A program made the translations under genes and the position numbers. 5,193 nucleotides of DNA, from assembly GCA_027618625.1 (NCBI GenBank), contig JAQCER010000330.1:1-5193 (forward strand). Reading direction: 5' to 3'. Below the pieces are notes generated by a model. That model had not been told where the DNA came from, ran no database searches, and was given only the letters and a program-made list of their open reading frames with translations. This document shows positions 1 through 5,193 of the stretch, piece by piece. How positions within the stretch are numbered: the first letter of the stretch is position 1; the number at the start of each line of letters is the position of its first letter. Source of the stretch: Verrucomicrobiota bacterium (GTDB lineage Bacteria; Verrucomicrobiota; Verrucomicrobiia; Verrucomicrobiales; DEV007).

Positions 1-76
1 ATGCTAGGAATTTGCTTTTTCATCCAAGGCGGAGAATACACTGGGGAGCCGGTCTGGGAAGGGGAAAAGGGGGTTG
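1..76. repeat. 76-bp direct repeat, left copy
   Basis: The first 76 bases are identical, base for base, to 4210-4285 in the same orientation. Identity stops after position 76 (next base c here, a at 4286) and the right flanks are unrelated. On the left the comparison is cut off by the window edge, so the repeat may be longer than 76 bp. It has no obvious internal inverted repeat and no terminal inverted repeats. Read on the minus strand it begins with a pyrimidine-rich run of C and T. It contains the last 24 sense codons and the stop codon of the 60-codon frame at 4-186. The repeat family is not recognised. Confidence 0.95.
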
Positions 77-186
77 CCCTCGGTCTTGCTGGGATCTTCG
101 TCGGTGACGGCAAAGGAGGTGAGCACCGACACGAAAAAGGTGGCGATCGTCAGTCGAAATGGGGTGTAAGGCTTCGTAGGCGTCAT
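4..186 (-). CDS. Doubtful 60-aa secreted-type small protein or truncated gene 5' end
   Basis: The frame starts with ATG at 186-184 and ends at TAG (6-4). Residues 1-8 are polar with a lysine (MTPTKPYT), followed after an arginine by a hydrophobic stretch of about 15 residues (LTIATFFVSVLTSFA). An acidic, Pro-rich tail of about 34 residues follows, so the N-terminus looks like a Sec signal peptide with possible cleavage after SFA. No Shine-Dalgarno sequence is visible upstream of the ATG. The last 24 residues are encoded inside the 76-bp repeat, and a second frame across the repeat is also open, which weakens the coding argument. It lies 94 bp downstream of the DUF1552 stop on the same strand. 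It could be a real small exported protein, the stump of a longer gene cut by the repeat, or a chance frame. No family is recognised. Confidence 0.3.
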   Translation of the reverse strand: MTPTKPYTPFRLTIATFFVSVLTSFAVTDEDPSKTEGNPLFPFPDRLPSVFSALDEKANS

Positions 187-258
187 GGGGCGGGATTGTT
201 CTTACTGGAGCGCACCTTACGATCAAAAAGTGCGAGATCGTTCAGTTGATGCCACCTG

Positions 259-277
259 GGGAGGGAATCTCCCGCCC
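259..277 (-). terminator. Weak hairpin just after the DUF1552 stop codon
   Basis: Immediately beyond the TGA at 283-281, bases 259-277 can form a short stem: ggg(259-261)/ccc(275-277), an A-G mismatch, ggg(263-265)/ccc(271-273), one A-T pair, and a 3-base loop. It is well placed to end the cytochrome/DUF1552 transcript. However, the minus strand after it has no T-run (CAGGTGGCATC follows), so it is not a canonical intrinsic terminator. It may act as a 3' end stabiliser or be chance in GC-rich DNA. Confidence 0.25.
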
Positions 278-280
278 GAT

Positions 281-1621
281 TCAGCCCACGACTTCGGTCA
301 GTTCACCAGTGCTGTCGACAAAGGACGGCGCGGGCATGCCGAGTCTGTTCATCATGGTGACGAAGAGATTCGATAACGGGACTTCCTCACGGAACTTGTG
401 GAACTGGCCGTGCTTGAAACCGAGTTTTTCGCCGCCGGCGAGGACCAAGGGGTAGTTACGATTGTTATGGGTGTTGCTGTTGCTGCTGCCGTAGAGGACC
501 ACGGTATGATCGAGCAAGTTTCCATCGCCCTCCGGGCTGCTTTTGAGTCGCTCAAGGAAATAGGCGACCTGTTCAGCGCGGAAACGGTCCCATTTTCCGA
601 GGGCTTCGGCGCCTCCCTTTTTGTTCCATTCGTGGGCGAGAGTATGCTGGTTTTTCCCGAAGCCGAGCAACTGGGGGAATTTCGTGGCGATGGAGGTCGC
701 ACCGTTCATGTTTCCCATCTGGTAGGTGATAAAGCGGGTCGAGTCGGTCTGGTAGGCGAGATACATCAGGTCGAGCATCGTCTTGATCAACTCGCCGGGT
801 GTCTCGTCGTTGGCGTCGAGGTGCAGTTGATCCGAATTCACCTGCGGCTTTGGGACATCGAGCCATTTCTCGGAGCGCTCGACGCGCTCTTCGATCTGGC
901 GGACGGACTGGAGGTATTCGTCCAGCTTTTCCTGATCCTGTTTGCCGAGCTGGCGGCGCACCGACTTCGAGTGCTCGAGAACCAGATCGAGCATGCTTCC
1001 GGAGTTCTGCAATTTCTGCCGCTGTTGGGCGAGCGGATCGGCTTCCACGCCGAAGAGCCGGTTGTAAACCAGCCGCGGTTGATGCATCGCAGGCACCGGT
1101 TGGCCGGTGCGGCTGAAAGAGAGTGTGCTTGAGCGGGTAGCCTCGCCCACACCGCCGTCCACGGAAAGGCTCAGGGAGCGGAAGCGGGTGTCTTCGCCGA
1201 GCTTTTCCGCGAGAAGCTGGTCGAGAGACATCGAATTTTTGAGCTGCCCGCCCTTGAGTTCTGCGGCGGTAAGGAAGATGTCAGCGGAGTCGTGCCCGCC
1301 GATTTTTCTGCCATTGGGATGCGAGAGGCCTCCGAGGATGCTGAGTTGCTCCCTGAGTGGTTCAAAGCACTGAAGGCTGTTGTTGAGCTTGTAGTCACGC
1401 CCCTCTCCTTTCGGAAACCAGGACCACTCCGCATCTTCGCCTTTGTCCTGCATGCTCACCCCGTAAGGAAAGTAGATGGTGCAGAAGCGTTTCGGCCTGG
1501 GTAGGGACTTTGCGCTGGCGCCCATGCATTCCAAGAAGGGAAGAGCGAGTGTCGCTCCCACGCCACGCAGGAATGTTCTTCTATGGAGATGCCAAGGTTT
1601 CCGGTTCATGATAGGTTTCAT
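281..1621 (-). CDS. DUF1552 family protein, Tat-exported
   Basis: This 446-residue protein has the usual full length for DUF1552 (PF07586). The N-terminus carries a twin-arginine signal: RRTFLRG at residues 14-20, then the hydrophobic VGATLALPFL, so export in folded form by Tat is expected. Family-like segments follow: KRFCTIYFPYGVS (about 45-57), an LGGLSHPN element, a central helical part with charged repeats, the YLAYQTDSTRFITY segment, and a C-terminal VVLYGSSNSNTHNNRNYP stretch (about 375-392) ending in LVLAGG. That C-terminal motif resembles the related DUF1501/sulfatase-like group, but no enzyme activity is established for the family. The ATG (1621-1619) overlaps the upstream TGA as ATGA, and no Shine-Dalgarno sequence is seen, so translation is probably coupled. 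A second Met at residue 5 (1609) is an alternative start. Cys32 is not in a good lipobox (FLEC), so a lipoprotein is unlikely. The gene appears intact. Confidence 0.94.
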   Translation of the reverse strand: MKPIMNRKPWHLHRRTFLRGVGATLALPFLECMGASAKSLPRPKRFCTIYFPYGVSMQDKGEDAEWSWFPKGEGRDYKLNNSLQCFEPLREQLSILGGLSHPNGRKIGGHDSADIFLTAAELKGGQLKNSMSLDQLLAEKLGEDTRFRSLSLSVDGGVGEATRSSTLSFSRTGQPVPAMHQPRLVYNRLFGVEADPLAQQRQKLQNSGSMLDLVLEHSKSVRRQLGKQDQEKLDEYLQSVRQIEERVERSEKWLDVPKPQVNSDQLHLDANDETPGELIKTMLDLMYLAYQTDSTRFITYQMGNMNGATSIATKFPQLLGFGKNQHTLAHEWNKKGGAEALGKWDRFRAEQVAYFLERLKSSPEGDGNLLDHTVVLYGSSNSNTHNNRNYPLVLAGGEKLGFKHGQFHKFREEVPLSNLFVTMMNRLGMPAPSFVDSTGELTEVVG

Positions 1622-4005
1622 TTGGTATGGAATATTTCACTTGCGACGACGAGTTGAATCAGAGCGGCAATCCGGTAGTCGCTTTCCGCGAATTGCGAGG
1701 AGAGTTCTTCGACCGCTTTGCCGTCGGTGATTTCAAGGCTGCGTCCGAGGGAGTAGGTCAGGAGCTTCGAAGTGAAAGCTTCCGCGAACCGGCTTCGGCG
1801 CTGATCCATGAGGTAGGATCTGAGTTCCTCCAAGCCGGCGATCTCGGTTCCGTCCGGCAGGGTTGCCGCGGATTCCACTGCCTGGCCTTGCATGCCTTTG
1901 CCTTTTGATTTTTTACGCAGGATTTCCTTCCGCCACAATCCATCCGCACCAAAATTTTCCAGTGCGATGCCCCAGGGGTCGATGCCCCGGTGGCAGTCGT
2001 TGCAGGACGCTTCTTCCCGATGAAGCTGCAATTGTTCACGCACCGGCAGCTGGATGAACTTCGGATCGGTGGCATTGAGTTCCGGTACGTTTGGAGGCGG
2101 GTCAGACGGCGGATCATCGAGGAGGCGCTCGAGAATCCAGACCCCACGCTTCACCGGGTGGGAGTCATTTCCCGTCGAGTTGCCCAACAGGAAACTTCCG
2201 TGGGAAAGCACTCCGCCGCGCGGGTCCGAATCAGGTAGTTTGACCCGCTCGAAACGGCTCCCGCGCGGACCGCTGAGTCCGTAGTGATTCGCAAGTGGTT
2301 CGTCGAGCATAGTGAAATCGGAATCGAGGAAATTAAGAGCACTGAGATCTCCCCGTAGAATCTCATTGAAGAAATGCAGGGTCTCTCCACGCATCGACTT
2401 TTTCAGTTCGTTGTCGAAATCCGGGTAGTGGTTCGGGTCCACGGCCACCCGCTCCAGCGCTCCCACGTCGAGCCATTGATCCGCGAATTGCTCGATGAAC
2501 TGCCATGACCGTGGGTCTTCGAGCATTCTTGAAACTTCATCCCGCAGGATCTCGGGTTCATGAAGTTTTCCGTTTTCCGCCAGTTCGAAGAGACGCTTGT
2601 CAGGCATCGTGCTCCATAGGAAGTAGGAAAGTCGTGAGGCGAGTTCCCAATCGGTCACCGGGCGTTTGGTTTCTCCTGCCGGTTCGACGAGGTATAGAAA
2701 GTCTGGGGAGACAAGGACCATGGCCAGAGTTTCGCGGATCGCTTCCTCAAAGCTCCCACAGGTCGCTCTCACGGTGCCGAAATAGCGGAGGTAGGGCAGC
2801 ACTTCTTCTTCCTTCACGGGGCGGCGGAAAGCACGCTGCATGAAGTGCCCCACCACCTCGCCCGCGTAGGTTTTTTCGTCCGCGCGATTTTCCGAAGGAA
2901 TCAGGATGCTTGTGTGGTGAGCAGGCGGCCATTTGTCGAAAACCGGTCCCACGAATTCCATCGAGGCGATCTCAATATGCGGATAGTTCAACGGTCCCTC
3001 TTTCGGCTGCTGTTTCTTGCCATTGCCTCGCACCTTGAGGGGTTTGTTGCGGCCTTCGGCGTAGGCGTTGTCCAGCCAGATCAGGAGGCCGGGGAACTTG
3101 CTTTGGGTTTTGCTGGGAAGCGGGAATTGCTCCATACGGGCAGTGAACTCAAAATCCTGCCACTCCTCACTGGTCACGTCGATGGGGTCGATGAATGCCC
3201 GGGGTGCTTGCACATCGGCCCGATACCCGATCGCCGCACGCAGTTGGGGGTAGCCGCGTCCGTTCGCGAGCTTGGCCCGGGCGCGGGCACGGATGAGGAT
3301 GCGGCCTTGCTCCGGGTAATCCATCAGTTTCGCGATGAATTCCTGATCCTTATCGAGGATGTTGCTGCCGCGGTTCTTGTCCTTATGGGTTTTCTCGAAC
3401 TTCAGGCTGAAGGTCTCCGGTCGCGGGCCTGTCACGATCGCCTTCCGTAGTCCTTCTCTGGCAGCATTGAGGTAATACTCCAGTTGCAGGTCAGACATCT
3501 GGAGGGCTGAGCCATTGTTTCTGAAACCGTCCTCCGAAAATCCCTCCGGTGGCAGGTTCTTCGCATAATCGGTATCGATGCCGAGTAGGTCGCGCATCGT
3601 GTTCTGATACTCGGCCCGGTTCAGTCGACGCAGGACGACCCGACCCCCGGTGCTGTGCTTTGCCTCGAGAAGGGCATCGATTTCCTGATTGATCCAAGCC
3701 ACCAGAACCCGCCTATCCTCCAGCGCGAGTTCCGGTTCTTCTTCGGGTGGCATCTCGCCGAGATTGAGGGCGTCACGGACATCGTGCCAGTGCTCCGCAG
3801 CGCGGCGGTCCTCGGTCAATTCTGCGGAGAGTGTATCGAGACGCAGTTTCCCTTTTTGCTTCTTTTCGCCGTGGCACTTGAAGCAATGGGCTTCGAGAAT
3901 CGGTCGAACCTGTGACGGGTAGACAATCGTGTCCGCCCAAGCCGTGCTGGCGAGCAAGGCAGTCATTCCGGTCAGGTGCCGGGAGAGTCTGGCGAAGATT
4001 TCCAT
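1618..4005 (-). CDS. Dihaem PSCyt1/DUF1587/DUF1595/DUF1592/DUF1588/DUF1585 protein
   Basis: This is a 795-residue exported protein of the planctomycete/verrucomicrobial cytochrome type. Residues 1-24 form a Sec signal (hydrophobic LTGMTALLAS, likely cleavage AWA-D). PSCyt1 spans about 27-110 with a CFKCH haem motif at 41-45. DUF1587 covers about 122-190 (LRRLNRAEYQNTMRDLLGI). About 200-365 is a beta-rich region resembling a carbohydrate-binding jelly roll (inference). DUF1595 follows at about 380-437 (RAFRRPV), then DUF1592 at about 455-580 (LASRLSYFLWSTMPD). DUF1588 spans about 596-695 with a second haem motif CNDCH at 668-672 followed by RGIDPWGIALENF, and DUF1585 about 715-790. The start at 4005 is preferred over an upstream in-frame ATG (4122) because it gives a clean signal peptide and has AGGA five bases upstream. 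A Lys-rich insertion (about 697-703, KKSKGKG) interrupts the DUF1588/DUF1585 junction. Substrate and reaction are unknown; two covalent haems suggest electron transfer or oxidation in the periplasm. It is coupled by ATGA to the DUF1552 gene. Confidence 0.93.
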   Translation of the reverse strand: MEIFARLSRHLTGMTALLASTAWADTIVYPSQVRPILEAHCFKCHGEKKQKGKLRLDTLSAELTEDRRAAEHWHDVRDALNLGEMPPEEEPELALEDRRVLVAWINQEIDALLEAKHSTGGRVVLRRLNRAEYQNTMRDLLGIDTDYAKNLPPEGFSEDGFRNNGSALQMSDLQLEYYLNAAREGLRKAIVTGPRPETFSLKFEKTHKDKNRGSNILDKDQEFIAKLMDYPEQGRILIRARARAKLANGRGYPQLRAAIGYRADVQAPRAFIDPIDVTSEEWQDFEFTARMEQFPLPSKTQSKFPGLLIWLDNAYAEGRNKPLKVRGNGKKQQPKEGPLNYPHIEIASMEFVGPVFDKWPPAHHTSILIPSENRADEKTYAGEVVGHFMQRAFRRPVKEEEVLPYLRYFGTVRATCGSFEEAIRETLAMVLVSPDFLYLVEPAGETKRPVTDWELASRLSYFLWSTMPDKRLFELAENGKLHEPEILRDEVSRMLEDPRSWQFIEQFADQWLDVGALERVAVDPNHYPDFDNELKKSMRGETLHFFNEILRGDLSALNFLDSDFTMLDEPLANHYGLSGPRGSRFERVKLPDSDPRGGVLSHGSFLLGNSTGNDSHPVKRGVWILERLLDDPPSDPPPNVPELNATDPKFIQLPVREQLQLHREEASCNDCHRGIDPWGIALENFGADGLWRKEILRKKSKGKGMQGQAVESAATLPDGTEIAGLEELRSYLMDQRRSRFAEAFTSKLLTYSLGRSLEITDGKAVEELSSQFAESDYRIAALIQLVVASEIFHTK

Positions 4006-4010
4006 AGGTA

Positions 4011-4014
4011 TCCT
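4011..4014 (-). promoter_or_regulatory. Shine-Dalgarno site deciding the cytochrome-gene start
   Basis: On the minus strand the sequence reads AGGA, then a 5-base spacer (TACCT), then ATG at 4005-4003. This supports translation from 4005 rather than from the ATG at 4122, whose extra 39 residues are Arg/Pro-rich and would bury the signal peptide. No convincing -35/-10 pair was found in the 200 bases upstream. Confidence 0.55.
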
Positions 4015-4102
4015 GAAGCTCGGAATCAGAAAGTTACGCTTTGGAAAATCTCTTCTTATCAGAATCGCGAATGGTGACTCTCGAGGGGACGTGCGGCATA
4101 GG

Positions 4103-4228
4103 TCAGGTCTGGCCCAAGTCATTCCCGGGTTTTGATCGGAAAGGAAGAGCGACCAGAAGAAAGAGCACGAGGGCGAGGGCCTGCATGGCGAAGAGGTAGA
4201 GAGGAATGAATGCTAGGAATTTGCTTTT
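4103..4228 (-). pseudogene. Possible membrane-protein remnant or very small membrane peptide
   Basis: Directly after a TGA (4231-4229) the minus strand has a 41-codon open frame ending at TGA (4105-4103). Residues 4-30 form an uncharged hydrophobic run that includes FIPLYLFAMQALALVLFLLV, followed by RSK, a typical single transmembrane helix with a positive cytoplasmic edge. The only ATG in it is at 4186-4184 and would give a 27-residue peptide (MQALALVLFLLVALPF..., ending DLGQT). No Shine-Dalgarno sequence is seen before that ATG. It begins inside the right repeat copy and continues past its end. Its appearance fits the C-terminal end of a lost membrane protein better than a free gene, but a real small membrane peptide or a chance frame cannot be excluded. 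Confidence 0.22.
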
Positions 4229-4285
4229 TCATCCAAGGCGGAGAATACACTGGGGAGCCGGTCTGGGAAGGGGAAAAGGGGGTTG
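4210..4285. repeat. 76-bp direct repeat, right copy
   Basis: These bases match positions 1-76 exactly, same orientation, with a period of 4209 bp. The copy ends directly against the GC-rich hairpin beginning at 4286 and starts 205 bases upstream of the cytochrome-gene start codon. The two copies thus bracket the complete cytochrome/DUF1552 operon with its upstream region. No target-site duplication can be assessed because the left flank of the left copy is outside the window. Confidence 0.95.
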
Positions 4286-4303
4286 ACCCCGTGTTCGCGG
4301 GGT
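4286..4303 (-). terminator. GC-rich hairpin after the hydrolase gene
   Basis: ACCCCG (4286-4291) pairs perfectly with CGGGGT (4298-4303) around a 6-base loop. On the minus strand it lies 54 bases after the hydrolase TAG and is followed by CAACCCCCTTTTCC, which has only a four-T run, so intrinsic termination would be weak. An overlapping alternative stem (CGCGG 4296-4300 with CCGCG 4309-4313) is also possible. The wider sequence 4282-4311 resembles one type I-E CRISPR repeat, so the hairpin may have another origin. Confidence 0.35.
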
Positions 4304-4357
4304 ATGAACCGCGGCGAGAATGAGGACCGTGGCGAGGCCGAGCACGCCAGGCGGAGA

Positions 4358-5193
4358 CTAGCGTGCGGGCTTGCCCCCTCTTAAAAAACTGAGGAGATGT
4401 TCTTCGCTGAGCGCGCTAAAAGCATTATGTCCATGCGCGAGGACCTTGAAGTGGACGACGGCTCCGTCGAGGTAGCTGAAAACCTCCGTCTGGCCCTCGC
4501 TTCGGGTGGGTGCCTTGAGCTTGGCGCCCTTGTGTCCCATGGCTTGGGCCCAGAGAAATATGGATTGCTCCGCTGCCACGAACCCTAATTTGCCATCCTT
4601 CGAAGGTATCGGCGAAGGCCCGCCGTCATAGGGAATGAGACGATCGCCGACCCCCGAAACGTTCAGAATCCGCACGCCTTGTCGCGGCTTCGCCAAGGTA
4701 AGGTAATTACCGTTGGCACCCATGGCACGAAAGTTTTTCCCGTCGTGCTGCCGCGTGTTGAGCTGGCTCACCACGGCCACATAGTTGCGGATGTTGGGCA
4801 GCTGGGATTCGATGGCTAGCTGATTGACGAGGGCTGCGCCGTTGGAGTTGCCGATGATCGTGAACCCCTCTTTCTGCACGTTGTCGAATCCGGCTAGGGA
4901 CTCGACGATGGACTCGATGAACTTTCGGTCGTCCGCCTTGGACCGTTCTCCGGAAATATTCCAGCTTGCCCGGTAACCATCAGCTACCACCGTGACGTAG
5001 CTTCGCAGGATGACGGGGAATCTCTTGAAGACGTTCGCGCTGCCACGCGCGCTCCCGCCGTTGCCATGGAGAAAAATGATGACGGGCAGCTTCCGGTCTT
5101 CCGGATTTGCGGGCACATTGACGAGATAAAGCCGGGCATAATCTTTTTCCTGCGACGAGGTCTGCTTGAACGCGTACTCGCCCGTCACCAGCT
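4358..5193 (-). CDS. PHB-depolymerase/feruloyl-esterase-like alpha/beta hydrolase, N-terminus missing
   Basis: The frame is open to the right edge, so the gene is cut off and its signal peptide, if any, is not visible; about 278 residues remain. Numbering from the first GTG (5188-5186), the fold's landmarks are in order: LPVIIFLHGNGG (34-45, oxyanion-hole loop), GNSNG (113-117) with Ser115 as nucleophile, GDRLIPYDGG (181-190) with Asp182 in the usual acid position, and AHGHNAF (251-257) with His254 as the probable catalytic His. The VPYDGG-like acid motif and late G-H motif are typical of the LpqC/PHB depolymerase and feruloyl-esterase group, which hydrolyse ester bonds in polymers or hydroxycinnamoyl-decorated polysaccharides. 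The substrate cannot be told from sequence. GTG at 5188 is probably internal, not the true start. The stop is TAG at 4360-4358, 352 bp before the cytochrome gene on the same strand. Confidence 0.85.
   Translation of the reverse strand, partial: LVTGEYAFKQTSSQEKDYARLYLVNVPANPEDRKLPVIIFLHGNGGSARGSANVFKRFPVILRSYVTVVADGYRASWNISGERSKADDRKFIESIVESLAGFDNVQKEGFTIIGNSNGAALVNQLAIESQLPNIRNYVAVVSQLNTRQHDGKNFRAMGANGNYLTLAKPRQGVRILNVSGVGDRLIPYDGGPSPIPSKDGKLGFVAAEQSIFLWAQAMGHKGAKLKAPTRSEGQTEVFSYLDGAVVHFKVLAHGHNAFSALSEEHLLSFLRGGKPAR

Larger units (their letters stand above)
4006..4357. other. 352-bp intergenic region between hydrolase and cytochrome genes
   Basis: No complete convincing gene lies here. From right to left it contains a GC-rich hairpin (4286-4303), the right copy of the 76-bp repeat (4210-4285), a short hydrophobic open frame (4228-4103) and the ribosome site of the cytochrome gene (4014-4011). 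The 4015-4080 stretch is richer in A and T than the surrounding genes and is the likeliest place for the operon promoter, but no standard promoter boxes are clear. The hydrolase and cytochrome genes therefore probably belong to separate transcription units, although both point the same way. Confidence 0.7.

Noticed and set aside
219..241. Inverted repeat ACGATC/GATCGT with an 11-base loop
   Set aside because: A 6-bp stem with a large loop and no T-run is expected by chance; it is too far from the DUF1552 stop to be a convincing terminator.
398..1132. 244-codon plus-strand open frame
   Set aside because: It lies wholly antisense to the DUF1552 gene, whose product has clear family motifs. The frame has no recognisable domain and is the kind of long antisense frame expected opposite GC-rich coding DNA.
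1517..1532. Possible lipoprotein cysteine (Cys32) in the DUF1552 signal region
   Set aside because: The preceding residues are FLE, which does not fit a lipobox needing a small residue just before the cysteine; the twin-arginine signal explains the N-terminus.
2845..3450. 201-codon plus-strand open frame
   Set aside because: It is antisense to the middle of the cytochrome-type gene, which is intact on the other strand, and shows no recognisable motif.
4006..4122. 39-residue N-terminal extension of the cytochrome gene from ATG at 4122
   Set aside because: The extension is Arg/Pro-rich, would place the signal peptide inside the protein, and the internal ATG at 4005 has its own AGGA site.
1..4285. 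Composite transposon or insertion sequence bounded by the 76-bp repeats
   Set aside because: There is no transposase or integrase between the copies, and the repeat has no terminal inverted repeats.
4282..4380. CRISPR array
   Set aside because: Only one repeat-like unit is present; no second copy occurs at spacer distance on either side and no cas gene is visible.

Overview
The window carries three protein genes, all on the minus strand, and reads like a piece of a Verrucomicrobiota (possibly Planctomycetota) chromosome. The assignment rests on the gene pair in the middle: a large secreted PSCyt1/DUF1587/DUF1592/DUF1588/DUF1585 cytochrome-type protein followed directly by a DUF1552 protein with a twin-arginine signal. 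This pairing is expanded in those phyla and less common elsewhere. The GC-rich coding sequence, with long antisense open frames as a by-product, fits that origin. No finer taxonomy can be supported from the sequence alone.

Reading in the direction of transcription (right to left): 5193-4358 is the C-terminal part of a PHB-depolymerase/feruloyl-esterase-like alpha/beta hydrolase with a visible Ser-Asp-His triad; its N-terminus is beyond the window. Positions 4357-4006 are non-coding or decayed. They hold a GC-rich hairpin (4286-4303) inside a sequence resembling a single type I-E CRISPR repeat, one copy of a 76-bp exact repeat (4210-4285), and a short open frame encoding one strongly hydrophobic segment. 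The AGGA ribosome site and start codon of the cytochrome gene are at 4014-4003. The cytochrome-type gene runs 4005-1618 and overlaps the DUF1552 gene (1621-281) by ATGA, so the two are translationally coupled. After a 94-bp gap there is a doubtful 60-codon frame (186-4) with a signal-peptide-like N-terminus. Its 3' end lies in the second copy of the 76-bp repeat (1-76).

The two central proteins probably act together outside the cytoplasmic membrane. The cytochrome-type protein has two CxxCH haem motifs and a Sec-type signal; the partner looks Tat-exported. The family's biochemical role is not established; a link to degradation of complex polysaccharides or other polymers has often been suggested, and the adjacent secreted-type esterase is compatible with that but does not prove it.

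The least ordinary feature is the architecture: a 76-bp perfect direct repeat brackets the entire cytochrome/DUF1552 operon (4209-bp period), and the right copy ends exactly where the hairpin begins. No transposase, integrase, cas gene, tRNA or rRNA is visible.
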